64,000 nt of DNA from Ctena decussata (GCA_963989385.1 OZ022502.1:15115001-15179000), one strand, 5' to 3'. Counted from the stretch's first letter, positions 10,539 through 22,889 are shown. Numbers and translations: made by a program. The notes: generated by a model not told the origin, from the sequence alone.

Positions 10539-12104
10539 CAGAGCTCTAGATAAGATGGCGTAGTTGATGATAATTAAGGATAATTTTTCTTATTTCTCAT
10601 CGAAACCATATGTTGTGACCCCTCATCTGAACCGTCTCATAGAGACGGTTCAGATGAGGGGTCACAACATATGTTTTTATGCAGAATTAACAAGAAATGT
10701 TACAGTATGTAACAGATGCCCCCGAAGGCCTCTTAAACTGACCTTAGACCCTGATTGTGACCTTGAACTTGGGCAAGGCAGCCCAAATCTTGCAAGTGAG
10801 ATGCCTTTTTATCATGCTTTACCTTTCTGTGAAGTTTGATGAAATTCACTTCAGCAGTCTCCAGTCAGTTTGGAGATGTAATCTGACCTATGTGCCCTGA
10901 TTATGACCCTGACCTATGGTACAGGAACCTAAATTTTGTTTGTGACATACCATCTCATTATGTATTACCATTTCAGGAAGTTTAATACAGTTTGCTTAAG
11001 AAGTCTTTTTAGTAATTGGGGAGAAACAACCTTTGACCTCAGACTGTGACCTTGAACTTGGGTGTGAAAGCCTATATCTTGTGTGTGTCTTACCTTCTCA
11101 TTAAGCTTCATCTTTCTGTGATGTTTAATGGAATTTGCTTTGGTACGTTTATGAGCAATTGTTGAGACATGATTTGCCATCTGACCCCAGATTGTGACCT
11201 TGACCTACGGTTTGGGAATATAAATATTATGTGTGACAAACCTTCTCATTATGCTTTGTATTTCCGTGAAATTTGATGAAATTCAGTAATGTAGTTTTAA
11301 AGTAATGGCAGAGACACTATCTATTTGACCTCCAAGCCCTGGCACTGACCTTGACCTTGGGTTTGGGAATATGGATATTATATGTGACAAACCTTCTCAT
11401 TACTCTTTACTTTTCTGTGAAATTTGATGAAATTCAGTTATGTAGTTTTAAAGTAATCGCAGAGACGCTATTTGACCTCTAACCCCCAACAGTGACCTTG
11501 ACCTTGGGCGTGGGAACCAAACTCTTGTGCACGACACACCTTCTCATTGTGCTCTATCTATCTGTGAAGTTTCATCAAATTTGCTTCAGTAGTTTCTAAC
11601 TTATAGCTGAGACACAATTTAAGACATGATTTGACCTTTGACCCAATTGTGACCTTGACCTTGGGGATGGGAACCAAACTCTTGTGCACGACACACCTTC
11701 TCATTGTGCTCTATCTATCTGTGAAGTTTCATCAAATTTGCTTCAGTAGTTTCTAAGTTATAGCTGAGACACGATTTAAGACATGATTTGACCTTTGACC
11801 CAATTGTGGCCTTGACCTTTGTCGTAGGAACCAAACTCTTGTGGGCGACACACCTTCTCAATGTGCTCTATCTTTCTGTGAAGTTTCATCAAATTTGCTT
11901 CAGTAGTTTTTAAGTTATGGCTGAGACACGTTTTTTACGGACGGATGGACGGACGGACGGACAGACGGACGGACGGACGGTGCGATTTTAATATGCCACC
12001 CGAAGTCCCTTCGGGGGCATAATATGCCACCCGAAGTCCCTTCGGGGGCATAACAAAAATTATCCCTAATTATCACCAAATACGCCCTCTTATCTAGAGC
12101 TCTG
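10539..12104. mobile_element. hAT-like non-autonomous transposon carrying a captured tandem-repeat element
   Basis: The ends are CAGAGCTCTAGATAAGATGG and the reverse complement of CCCTCTTATCTAGAGCTCTG. Similarity continues for ~48 bp (to GATAATTAAGGATAATTTTT). It is flanked by CCACT at 10534-10538 and 12105-12109. Inside are a perfect palindrome around 10612-10670 (shared with the MITE at 2535) and tandem-repeat element D in reverse orientation. No transposase frame is present. The hAT assignment rests on the CAGAG terminus and 5 bp duplication and is tentative. Confidence 0.75.
10708..12052 (-). mobile_element. Tandem-repeat element D, reverse orientation, inside the hAT-like element
   Basis: Read on the minus strand, it begins with two tandem copies of the hairpin TTATGCCCCCGAAGGGACTT CGGGTGGCAT (12052-11985), then a (GTCC)n microsatellite. 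Seven or so ~165 bp units follow, with TGACCTTGACCT-type sites, AAGTTTCATCAAATTTGCTT and GAGACACGATTTAAG blocks. It ends at ~10708 with a diverged GCCCCCGAAGGC. Confidence 0.65.
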
Positions 12105-12261
12105 CCACTTACGGATTATCTTCCTGTATAGGTGTACAAACTGGTATACTTAATCAGTTATAAGATGGTGGTCTTCTCCAGAACGATCCTAAAAAATCTA
12201 GATCTGTCTTACAAGACAAATCTCTAGATTTTTGGGTACATTTTTGGACTGGAAAAACATT

Positions 12262-13310
12262 TCATTGGGAACTGATGACTGATTTTACACACCTAGGGTA
12301 TTGATACAACTGATTTACATAGCTAGGGAATAGATATGACTGATATACGTAACTCGGAATTGATATGATATTTACATATCTAAGGTATTGATATGACTGA
12401 AAAACATACCTAAAGAATAGATATGACTGATATACACTACTCAAAATATTTAAAGGAGCGGTTGATTTTTTCCCATAGACATTACTACAATATATACCCA
12501 GTTCAAAGGCCCATAAATTCGATCGCCAGCGACCGAGAATTTTCCATTCTTTTTTGCATTTTGAAGAAGGATCAAAGTTTAAGACAACAAGAAATTCAAT
12601 AGAGCTGATGCCCTAATCATTTCCATGCAACAGCTTTTGGCAATTTTCGAATTTTCTGAAATTGAGGCATTTTTCTATAAGTCTATAAAATCTCATAAAC
12701 TTGATTTAAAACTGATGCTTTCATACAGGTCACCTTGTAAGGCATTAAGTTTCGTAAACAAATTGGTTGTTTCCAATTGTGGTTGAAATTTTCATGATTT
12801 TCATCTGTTTGAAAAATTACAAGGTTTTTACCGAAATTCCATTTTCACAAAAATCAGTCCATGAACATTTGCAGGATAGATATCGGATCAAAATTAGTGC
12901 TGCCAGTAACTTCGAGATCCTCTTTAAAAATTGGCAAATTGATTGGAAACTCTGTGTCTTCGTCTATTGAAAGTAAATGACACTCAAAGTGGGGATGCGT
13001 TGCACTGTCGTCTATGGAAAAATCATTAGGTGATCCTTTAAATATTTTGAGTAGTGTACATACCTGGAAATTGATATGACCGATTTACATATCTAAGGTA
13101 TTGATATGACTGATTTACATACCTAAAGAATAGATATGACTGATATACGTACCTCGGAATTGATATGACCGATTTACATATCTAAGGTATTGATATGACT
13201 GATTTACATACCTAAAGAATAGATATGACTGATATACATACCTGGAAATTGATATGACCGATTTACATATCTAAGGTATTGATATGACTGATTTACATAC
13301 CTAGGGTCAT
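12262..13310. repeat. 30 bp-based minisatellite, interrupted
   Basis: Degenerate units of TGATATGACTGATTTACATA plus CCTAAGGTAT-like tails are organised in a ~90 bp higher-order period (variants GATATACGTACCTCGGAATT and TACCTAAAGAATAGATATG). The array runs 12270-12434 and resumes at 13057-13305, split by a mariner-like insertion. Confidence 0.88.
12435..13056. mobile_element. Tc1/mariner-like MITE inside the minisatellite
   Basis: The TIR is CACTACTCAAAATATTTAAA GGA, returned at the right end as TCCTTTAAATATTTTGAGTA GTG. The flanking TA is at 12433-12434 and 13057-13058. Excision restores the host unit GATATACATACCTGG. The 622 bp interior has only short frames. Confidence 0.88.
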
Positions 13311-13539
13311 TTGGGAGGGAGAAAATGCCCCCACCCCTCTGTCTTATTGTGGAATACATATGGTAACTATTGCATAACATTTACACTTCACCTATCACAT
13401 TTTACATGACATGACTTTATGAGAAACACCAGGAGAAGGGGTAACTTCTAGCATGTGTAGACACTGAATAATACACTCACAGTCTGTCTTGATTCTTCTC
13501 TGTTTTCACCAGCTGTCTATGACTTCAGGAGCGTATATG

Positions 13540-13712
13540 TGAGGCACAACATGACAAAACCAACAAAGTGGCATGTGCACCCAGCGGTAGCTTAGACCCT
13601 TAGCTACCCTTTAAGCACACAGCGAAGACTGATCAAACTGGGCTGATGCCCAGGCTGATCTGAGTCTTTGCTGGACCCACATGCCACTTTGCTGGTTTTA
13701 TTGTTGCTTCTT
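13540..13712. mobile_element. Palindromic ~240 bp MITE (copy 4, deleted)
   Basis: GAGGCACAACATGACAAAAC through GTGGCATGTGC, then GGTAGCTTAGACCCTTAGCT and the return arm to GCCACTTTGCTGGTTTTATT. About 60 bp of the left arm is missing. Confidence 0.75.
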
Positions 13713-13953
13713 GTGTGAAAAAAACACCACCAAAAAAGACCCCAGAGAACCAGCAGTCTGCTCGGATGGACAGGACGATTATTCTTGGTTGGTCATACAT
13801 GCTGTTAGACACATTCTTGTGAAAGCTGGTGTTTTGTTTTCATGGTTGAGGACCATTGATCAGATTTATAGAATTTTGTGCTTTCCAGTAAAAACAGTTC
13901 AGGTATGATTCTCATAAAAGATGTTTGATCTCAAAATCCCATTGCATATACTT

Positions 13954-15490
13954 TTTATCCCCCGACCGAAAGGTTCGGGGGATATAGCGATGAGCCTGGC
14001 GTCCGTCCGTCCGTCCGTAAACATTTTCTTGTCCGCTCTATATCTTGAATACCCTTTGGAATATTTTCATGATACTTCACAGTTATGTAGAACAGGTCAT
14101 GACGATGTGTCGCGAACAAGAATGGTAACTCTTGCTATTATGCTTTTTGAATTATCTCCCCTTTGGTGAGTTTTTGGCAGATTCGTGTCCGCTCTGTAAC
14201 TTGAATACCCTTTGGAATATTTTCATGATACTTCACAGAAATGTAGAACAGGTCATGACGATGTGTCGCGAACAAGAATGACAACTCTTGCTTTCTTACT
14301 TTTTGAGTTATCTCCCCTTGATAGTTTTAGGTGTGATTTTTTGGCAGATTCATGTCCGCTCTATAACTTTAATACCCTTTGGAATATTCTCATGATACTT
14401 CACAGATATGTAGAATAGGTCATGACAGTGTGTCGCGAACAAGAATGACAACTCTTGCTTTCTTACTTTTTGAGTTATTTCCCCTTGATCATTTTAGGTA
14501 TGATTTCGTGTCCGCTCTATAACTTGAATAACTTTTGGAATATTTTCATGATATTTCACAGATATGTAGAACAGGTCATGATGATGTGTCGCAAACAAGA
14601 ATGACAACTCCTGCTTTCTTACTTTTTAAGTTATTTCCCCTTGATGGTTTTAGGTGTGATTTCATGTCCGCTCTATAACTTAAACACCTTTTGGAATATT
14701 GTCATGATACTTCACAGATATGTAGAACAGGTCATGATGATGTGTCGCGAACAAGAATGACAACTCTTGCTTTCTGACTTTTGGAGTTATTTCCCTTTGA
14801 TGATTTTAGGTGTCCCTTTCATAGTTTGAATACCTTTTGAAATATTTTCATGATACTTCACAGATATGCAGAACAGATCATTTCAAATTGTCTCATACAT
14901 GAATGATAACTCTTGTTTTTATACTTTGTGAGTTATTTCCCTTTGGTAGTTTGAGCTGCTGTTTGAGTCTCTGCTCCATATCTGTATAACCCTGGCCAGC
15001 TCCAGAATTTGAATAACTGGTACCTTTTAGAATATTGATGATCATGCTGTGATATCTTATCAGTGTTCCTAACAGTCTCTGACCCATCCACATTCCAGTA
15101 CCCCCCCCCCCCTCGCCCCCCCCCCCCCCTCCCAAAAAAAAAAAAAAAATTCTCCAGATTTGGATTCTTTGTCCAAATTCACTTACTAGAGAGCTCAAAA
15201 TTAGCTTTGTAGGGCTTGTACTTAAGAAGTTATTCACACATTTTGAAAAATGAATGTATCGTATGCTATACATTTGTGTATATGGTGGCTGTTTGAGATA
15301 TTACCTCGTTTTAGCAGTCAAGCATACTGTTTTAGTCTGAGTGTTAGATAATCATGCATCTGTTAACAGTTAATGTCAATCAGAAAAATAAAAGAATGAC
15401 AATATATTACTAATATGTGTTTTGAAGTGCACCCTTTTTACCAAGGCCCATGGGAGTCTTAGGTCGGGGGATTTGCCATCTCCTCTGATG
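13954..15490 (+). mobile_element. Tandem-repeat element F (CCCCCGACCGAAAGGTTCGGGGG type)
   Basis: The 5' hairpin ATCCCCCGACCGAAAGGTTC GGGGGAT (13957-13983) is followed by (GTCC)n. Six or so ~156-167 bp units follow, with GTCCGCTCTATAACTTGAAT, ATTTTCATGATACTTCACAG and TGTCGCGAACAAGAATGACA blocks. A likely 3' remnant, TTAGGTCGGGGGATTTGCC plus TCTGATGG, is at 15459-15490. A C-run and A-run lie at 15101-15149. Confidence 0.6.
15100..15150. repeat. Homopolymer tract (C)n(A)n
   Basis: Long C-runs broken by TCG, then an uninterrupted A-run of about 17. This is assembly- and slippage-prone. Confidence 0.95.
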
Positions 15491-15809
15491 GCTATTTTTT
15501 TCATCCATTATGTTGTCTTTTCATGGTTGAGAACCGTGATCAGATTTATTGAATATTGTGCTCTCCAATGATTATTCTCAGATGTTTTGTAAGATATTGA
15601 TCTCAGAAGCCTACTGGGTATATTTTATCAGCAGCATGTAGAAATGTCAGTATTTTCTCACTTTTGAATGCCAAAGATTTTTTTCTGTCTCACAAGATTA
15701 TGTGCATCTGATTTTCATTATGCTTTAGTGTAACTATTTCCATATGACAATTGCTACTTGATATTAATTCCAGGGCTAGTTCTGGAGATTATGCATGACT
15801 TCAGACAGA

Positions 15810-16000
15810 GGCAAACCAAATCACGACAAAACCAACAAAGTTGCATGTGCGCCTTGCAAAGACTCAGATCAGCTGGGCATCCACCCAGTCTGATCAGAAT
15901 CTTCGCTGTCAGTATGGAGCTAGCTTAGCTTAGACCCTTAGCTACCCTATAAGTGCAAGCAAAGTCTCTGATCAGACTGGGTGGATGCCCAGGCTGATAA
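15810..16000. mobile_element. Palindromic MITE (copy 5, 3' end replaced)
   Basis: The left arm starts near CAAATCACGACAAAACCAAC and runs through the central TTAGACCCTTAGCTACCCTA. The return arm stops after GATGCCCAGGCTGATAA, where a MITE with the GGAAAGAATTTGCTCC hairpin (16013-16100) begins. Confidence 0.7.
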
Positions 16001-16004
16001 CTCT

Positions 16005-16150
16005 TAAAGGAAAGAATTTGCTCCAATAGGAGCAAATTCTTTTCCTTCAGAGTAGACCTTTTCTTGGGAAGGGTTCTGTAATGCAGGGAAGCAAACAGGA
16101 AATCACAGAAGTAGTCACCCTTTGAAAAACATTGCGGTGTACCCTTACAC
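16005..16150. mobile_element. MITE with GGAAAGAATTTGCTCC hairpin (copy 2)
   Basis: AAAGGAAAGAATTTGCTCCA and GGAGCAAATTCTTTTCCTT form the hairpin. TTGGGAAGGG and GCAAACAGGAA follow, and the element ends near GTGTACCCTTACACC. Confidence 0.65.
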
Positions 16151-16212
16151 CACTTAATGCCCATAATGTGTTTTACTATCTTGAATCGTGTTCCTGCAGA
16201 GTTTATATGGCC

Positions 16213-16439
16213 TGAGACACAACAAAACAAAGTGGCATGTGGGCCACATGAAGATTCAGATCAGCCTGGGCATCTGCTCAGTATGATCAGAGGCTTTGCT
16301 GTGACTTTAAGTATAGCTAAGGCTCCAATCTATCTCCATGCTGACAGCGAAAACTCTGATCAGACAAGAGGATGCCCAGGCTGATCAGAGTCATTGCTGG
16401 GTGCATGTGCCACTGTTGGTTTTGTCATGTCACAGCTCA
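16213..16439. mobile_element. Palindromic ~240 bp MITE (copy 6)
   Basis: TGAGACACAACAAAACAAAG to ...GGTTTTGTCATGTCACAGCTCA. It lies head-to-head, 9 bp from copy 7. Confidence 0.78.
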
Positions 16440-16447
16440 TTATTATA

Positions 16448-16685
16448 TGAGCCACGACACGAGAAAACCAACAATGTGGTTGTGCGCCCAGCGCAGACTC
16501 AGATCAGCCTAGGCATCCGCCTAGTCTAATCAGACTGATCACTAAGCGCTTAAAGGGTAGCTAAGGGTCTAAGCTACCTCCATGCGGACAGCGAAGACTC
16601 TGATCAGACTGGGTGGATGCCCAGGCTGATCTGGGTCTGCGCTGGGCGCACAACCACATTGTTGGTTTTGTCGCGTCGCGGCTCT
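16448..16685. mobile_element. Palindromic ~240 bp MITE (copy 7, near consensus)
   Basis: TGAGCCACGACACGAGAAAA to ...GTTTTGTCGCGTCGCGGCTC, with the central hairpin around GGGTAGCTAAGGGTCTAAGC. Confidence 0.85.
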
Positions 16686-16689
16686 TATG

Positions 16690-17170
16690 ACTGTTGCAAG
16701 AATGGTAAACAGAGCTAACCTTAACAAGGCCTAAGCAGTCTGATGATATGCAATTTCTAAAATCCCCTCTATTTAAATATTTTAGCCTAAATGATCTGTT
16801 ATACTGAAAGAGGCCTAGATGATCTAAATATTTGAATAAAGTGGCTTTGGACATTGCTGTTATTCTTTCCTTATTGAAAAACATCTATAGTATGATGATG
16901 TCTGCATAGTATACTTTATAAAATAAGGTAAAGGCTGTATAATAAATAAATAATTGGTCGTTCAATCATCGAATGTGCTTGTTATTGTATTAATCGCAAT
17001 GCTAATGATGTATATTTTTCAAAATGTTCTTGATCAAGGTTGTTGATAATAAATGAGATGTTGGCATATACTTTGTACTTTTTAGCCCCCAACTTATTCC
17101 ATGATTTGGACTGTGGAAAATAAAAGGAATATTCAGCCAGCTTCACTTTGCTATAATTCTTCTTGTCGTG
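16690..17170. other. Unassigned AT-rich DNA
   Basis: No gene seen. It contains AATAAATAAATAATTGG near 16940 and GATAATAAATGAG near 17046, which resemble poly(A) signals, but no exon can be attached to them. Confidence 0.4.
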
Positions 17171-17489
17171 GCCTCATTTTGAAATTAAGAATAAACTGTG
17201 TGTTGGCTACAGTATGTAAGTAGAAGACACAGACACATACTAGTTTACGGGACATAGCCTTAGTGTAAAAAACATACTTGACGACTTAGGATGAAATACA
17301 ACTGTGACTTGGCCTCAGTATAAACTGGAAGATCACATGGCATGGCCTCGGGAATGTATTACATGTATGACATACGCAAGTACCCGAATAGCCTCAGTGT
17401 GAACTACAAGATTGTGCGAGTCTAAGAAATATTACATTGCCTGGCATGGTGTTGGTATATGGCAAGTATTAATAAAAGGCCATCGGCCT

Positions 17490-18000
17490 AAAGTCACCCG
17501 ACGTTTGAAATGTGTCGTAAACTGCAGCCCTTTATTCAGTTTCAGAGTAACTGTATGGCCAAAAACTGAAAATGTGTATTACAGAACCTGATAAGCAAAT
17601 AATAACTGAAGCACAAGCAAACACATATACCCAGTTACTGGGCCTCTATAAAGTTATAAAATACTTAAGTTTAGAAAGGGGCATTAATGTGTAAAATTAG
17701 GTGACTAAAACTTTGGACCCTTTCAGAATGCCCAAAACATCAAGACTGTATACCCAATAACAAAATAAGGGCCATAATGCTGCTAATATGATTCTGGTGA
17801 AAAATGAACAATGCATTAATGAAAATTAAGCCCATTAATATGCACAGTTCTGGAGTTATCCTTTCACCTTAAAGGGAATGTCTGTTATCTATGAAAGGGG
17901 AATAATTCTGTCACTAATCAATTTAGCACATCCTTACAGAAAAACACTTTATTTTACTGTCCCCTGATGCCTGAGCCACTTTACCTTAGAAGCTGATTTT
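17490..18000. other. Unassigned DNA with a short hairpin
   Basis: It begins AAAAGGCCATCGGCCTAAAG, a hairpin like those at the ends of the tandem-repeat elements, followed by sequence without a recognised gene. It is possibly the remnant of another such element. Confidence 0.4.
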
Positions 18001-21000
18001 TAGCTCACCTGAGCCGAAGGCTCACAGGTGAGCTTATAGTATAGGCAGGCATCTGTCGTCCGTCGTCCGTCCGTCAACATTTTCAAACGACATCTTCTCT
18101 GAAACTACAAGGCCCATTGTTACCAAATTTCATATGTAGCATCTATAGGCAGGGGGAACCAATAATACTGTTTTTTATCCAAATCGCTTTGGAACTTTGG
18201 TTGCTATGGCAACTTAAAGTTGCCATTGACTTGTATGGGAAAAATTGAAAATTTGCATTTATTGCTATGTCACTGCAGATATTTTAACAAAACTTTTATA
18301 GAAATGTTCTTTGAGTAGTCTTCCATCAAGCACATAAAATTTATGTAAATTGCACAATTTGGCTGGTTGCCATGGCAACCGAAAGGTTAAAAATAGAAAA
18401 AATATTCAAAAATCATCTCCTCAGAAACTATGCAACCAATAAAGCTCAAACATCACTGAAAGGATCTTGGTACTAGCCTCTATAAAAGTACTGTTTTTCT
18501 TGGCAATTGCTTTAGCAGTTTGGTTGCTATGGGAACTTAAAGTTGCCATTGACTTATAATGGCAAAATAGAAAATTTGCATTTATTGCTATGTCACTACA
18601 GGTATTTTGACAAAACTTTTATAGAAATGTTCCTTGAGTAGCCCTCCATCAACCACATGAAATTTATATAAATTGCACAATTTGGCTGGTTGCCATGGCA
18701 ACCGAAAGGTTGAAAATAGAAAAAATATTCAAAAATCATCTCCTCAGAAACTATGCAACCAATAAAGCTCAAACTTCACAGAAAGGATCTTGGTACTAGC
18801 CTCTATAAAAGTACTGTTTTTCTTGGCAATTGCTTTAGCAGTTTGGTTGCTATGGGAAATTAAAGTTGCCATTGACTTATAATGGCAAAATAGAAAATTT
18901 GCATTTATTGCCATGTCACTGCAGATATTTTGACAAAACTTTTATAGAAATGTTCCTTGAGTAGTCCTCCATCAACCACATGAAATTTATATAAATTGCA
19001 CAATTTGGCTGGTTGCCATGGCAACCGAAAGGTTAAAAATAGAAAAAATATTCAAAAATCATCTCCTCAGAAACTATGCAACCAATAAAGCTCAAACTTC
19101 AGAGAAATGATCTTGGTACTAGCCTCTATAAAAGTACTGTTTTTCTTGGCAATTGCTTTAGCAGTTTGGTTGCTATGGGAAATTAAAGTTGCCATTGACT
19201 TATAATGGCAAAATGGAAAATTTGCATTTATTGCTATGTCACTACAGATATTTTAACAAAACATTCATAGAAATGTCCCTTGAGTAGTCCCCAACCAGCT
19301 GTATTAGATTACGGCAAATTGCACAATTAGGCTGGTTGCCATTGCAACCGAATAGTTAAAAATAGAAAAATATTAAAAACTCATCTCCGCAGAAACTCTA
19401 TGGCCAATAAAGCCCAAACTTTACAGAAATGATCTAAGTACTAGCCTCTATATAATAATGTTTGTCATGGTAATTGCTCCAGCAGTTTGGTTGCTATGGC
19501 TACATAATTTCCATTGACTTATGATGGGAAAAATGGAAATTGGCAATTTTTTGCTATCTCACTGCAGTTATTTGGATTTTTTTTCTACAGAAATGTTTCT
19601 TGAGAAGTCCTCTACGATTCATTTGAATTATGACCAAATCGCTGAATTTGATTGGTTGCCATGACAATATATAGACTAAATTTTAGAAAAACATATTCAA
19701 AAATCTTCTCCTCAGAAGGCATAAGGGGTATGAAGCTGATACTTTGCATACATGTAAATGACATTAGCCTCTACATAAACTATGTTTTTTAGCTCACCTG
19801 AGCACGAAGTGCTCAAGGTGAGCTATTGTGATCGATATTTGTCCGTCGTCCGTCCGTCTGTCCGTCCGTCCGTCAACAATTTCTTCAAACGACATCTCCT
19901 CCTAGACCAGTGGGCCAATTCTAAAATAATTTCACACAAATGTTTCTGTTATAGCCCTGAACCAAAATTGCTAAAATGGTTCCGCTCTGCTAAACAAAAT
20001 GGCAGCCAGAGCTAAAAATAGAAAAACCTTTAAACGACATCTTCTCTGAAGCCAATGGCTCGATTTCAAAATAATTTCACAGAAATGTTTGACTTATGAC
20101 CCTGAACCAAAATTGCTAAAACGGTTCCACTCCGCTGAACAAAATGGCCGCCAGAGCTAAAAATAGAAATCTAAAAATAGAAAAACCTTTAAAAGACATC
20201 TCCTCTGAAGCCAATGGCTCGATTTCAAAATAATTTCACAGAAATGTTTGACTCATGGCTCTGAACCAAAATTGCTAAAACGGTTCCACTCCGATGAACA
20301 AAATGGCCGCCAGAGCTAAAAATAGAAATAAATCTTAGAATGACACAGAGGGCACAGTTATGATCCAATCATCATGAAACTTTGTTAGAATGTTTATCTG
20401 AGTAAAATCTAGACCAAAATTGAAACTAGGTCATGTGAGGTCAAAAACTAGGTCACTAGGTCAAATCTTAGAAAAACCTTGTGTACACTATGGAGGACAC
20501 AGTTATGATCCAATCTTCATGAAACTTTGTCAGTATGTTTATACTTATACAATCTAGGCCAAGCTTGAAACTGAGTCATGTGGGGTCAAAAACTAGGTCA
20601 CTAGGTCAGATCTTAGAAAAACCTTGTGTACACTCTAGCGGGCACAGTTATGATCCAATCTTTATGAAACTTTGTCAGAATGCTTATCTCTATGAAATCT
20701 AGACCAGGTTTGAAACTGGGCCATGTCAGGTCAAAAACTAGGTCACTAGGTCAGATCTTAGAAAAACCATGTGAATGCTCTAGAGGGCACAGTTATGTTC
20801 CAATCTTCATGAACTTTGTCAAAATGTTTATCTCCAACAAATCTAGACCAAGGGTGCAACTGGGTCATGTTGGATCAAAAACTAGGTTACTAGGTCAAAC
20901 CTTAGAAAAACATTGTTGATACTCTAGAGGGCACAGTTTTGGTTCAACTGTCATGAAACTTTGTCAGAATGATTATCTTAATTAAATCTAGGCCAAGTTT

Positions 21001-22160
21001 GAAACTGGGTCTTGTCAGGTCAAAAACTAGGTCACTAGGTCAAATCATAGAAAAACCTTGTGTACACAATTGTGGCTTTATTTTGCATTGAATCTTCATG
21101 AAACTTTGTCAGAATGTTTATCTTCATGAAATGTGGGCCAAGTTTGAAACTGAATAATGACTGATCAAAAAACTAGATCACCAGGTCAGATCTTCGGAAA
21201 ACATTGTGTACAGTCTAGAGGGCACAGTTTTGATCCAATCTTCATGAAACTTTGTCAGTATATAGATTAGAAAGTGCAAAACTGCTCCAATTGAAACTAT
21301 CATCAAATCGATGATCTTCCATGTTATTTCATCATAACTCAGGTGAGCGATTTAGGTCCATCATGGACCTCTTGTTCTTCGATTCCCATCAGAACTTTGG
21401 TTGCTATGGCAACTTATAGTTTCCATTGACTTATAATGGGGAAAGTGAAATTGGCAATTTTTGCTGTCTCACACCAGTTATTTAGATTTTTTTTCTATGA
21501 AAATGTTCCTTGAGTAGTCCTCTATGATTCCTATGAGTTTTGTCCAAATTGCTGAATTTGATTGGTTGCCATGGCAAAATAAAGGGATTTTTTTTTGAAA
21601 CAATATTACAAAATCTTCTCCTCAGAAGCCTTAAAAGAGGTATGAAGCTGATACTTTGCATACATGTTAATGACATTAGCCTCTACCTAAATTATGTTTT
21701 ATTTTACCTTTGCTCATGTGAATTTGTTGCTATGGCAACTTAGAGTTTCCATAGACTGACAATGGGGAAATTGGAAATATTGCATTTGTTTCTGCAGATA
21801 TTTTGACAAAAGCTTTACAAAATGTTCCTGGAGTAGTCCTCTACCAGCCATATGAATTTTGCCTAAATCCCTGAGTTTGATTGGTTGCCATTGCAACAGA
21901 AAGGTCAGATTTTCATTGCAACAGAAAGGCCAGATTTTCATTTTCAATTTTTTTTTTTTTTGCCAAAAATCTTCTAAGAAGCCATAAAGGGGGATAAAGC
22001 TGAATCTTATTTGCATAAATGTTTATGATATTATCTCCTACATAAATGGTGTGTTTTATTGCTGTTGTGCTTGTGGTTTTGTTGTTGTGACAACTTAAAG
22101 TTTTTTTCAACATAACCTCAGTGCTCAGGTGAGCGATATAGGACCATGGGTCCTCTGATT
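18000..22160 (+). mobile_element. Tandem-repeat element G (same family as B), with G2 nested in it
   Basis: It starts TAGCTCACCTGAGCCGAAGG, then CTCACAGGTGAGC, CTTATAGTATAGGCAGGCAT and (GTCCGTC)n. Four ~320 bp units follow (AATGGCAAAATAGAAAATTT, GGTTGCCATGGCAACCGAAA, CAAACTTCACAGAAAGGATC). It ends GCTCAGGTGAGCGATATAGG then ACCATGGGTCCTCTGATT. The copy of GTTGCCATGGCAAC in each unit is itself a perfect palindrome. Element G2 (19790-21376) interrupts it. Confidence 0.72.
19790..21376 (+). mobile_element. Tandem-repeat element G2, nested in G
   Basis: It starts TAGCTCACCTGAGCACGAAG TGCTCAAGGTGAGC (hairpin), followed by (GTCCGTC)n. Two types of internal unit are present. One is ~130 bp with AAAATTGCTAAAACGGTTCC and AAAATGGCCGCCAGAGC. 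The other is ~145 bp with GATCCAATCTTCATGAAACT, AAAACTAGGTCACTAGGTCA and GGGCACAGTTATGATCC. It ends CTCAGGTGAGCGATTTAGGT CCATCATGGACCTCTTGTT, a textbook 3' hairpin plus CTCTTGTT. Confidence 0.75.
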
Positions 22161-22889
22161 GGTATACTAATAGTATTTGATTTGTTAAATAATGTTGCAG
22201 TCATTAATTACAGAGTTGTTGCCCCTGTTTGTCCATCCTTTTGTAAAAATCTTGTTCATTCTGTAACTCCTTCATGACACTAAAATGGGCATATTTTGCA
22301 TCGCTTGCAGTTCTTTCTTTACATGTCTGTAGTGTGAAAAACAAAAGTGTTTGGCATGGCCAAAGTATGAAATGAAATACAAGTATGACCTGGCTTCAGA
22401 TTGCAACAATGTGCGACTTGCCGTCTTTTGAAATAGAAATACAAGACTTAAGCCTGGCCTCAGTTTGAAATACAATGCTGTTTGATATGTATGAATACAA
22501 GACTACTTCAAAGTATGGCCCATGTTCCTTCTTTAGAATGTGTTACCTGCGAATGTGTTCTCTGCTCTTGAAGGAACTCTAAGATTTTAAGTATAAAACA
22601 CTTTGGCATGGCCTCTGTACAAAATAATTGTGCATGACACGGACTTGATATCACTGATGTATGACTGCAAGACTGCTCGACATGACACCAGTATGAAATG
22701 TAAGACTGCTTGATGAGGCCTCAGTATACACACAGACTGCTTTGCATGTCCTGAGTATGAAATACAAAACTATTTAATATGGCTTTACTGTAAAAGGAAG
22801 GCTACTTGACACGGCCGTGGTAAAGATGAAGGTGGTCTGTAAGAAATACTGATAGCAGACAAGGCTCCAGTGAAATACAAAACTTTCCT

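Larger units (their letters stand above)
13838..15640. repeat. Diverged direct duplication (~115 bp) flanking tandem-repeat element F
   Basis: TTTTCATGGTTGAGGACCAT plus GATCAGATTTAT...TTGTGCT.TCCA..., then AGAT.TTGATCTCA and TATA.TTTTATC, occurs at 13838-13958 and again, diverged, at 15518-15640. The two copies sit on either side of element F. The match is far longer than a target-site duplication, so it looks like an older segmental duplication. Confidence 0.6.

Noticed and set aside
16940..17060. Poly(A) signals implying a 3' UTR on the plus strand
   Set aside because: AATAAA is common in AT-rich DNA, and no exon upstream supports a transcript ending here.
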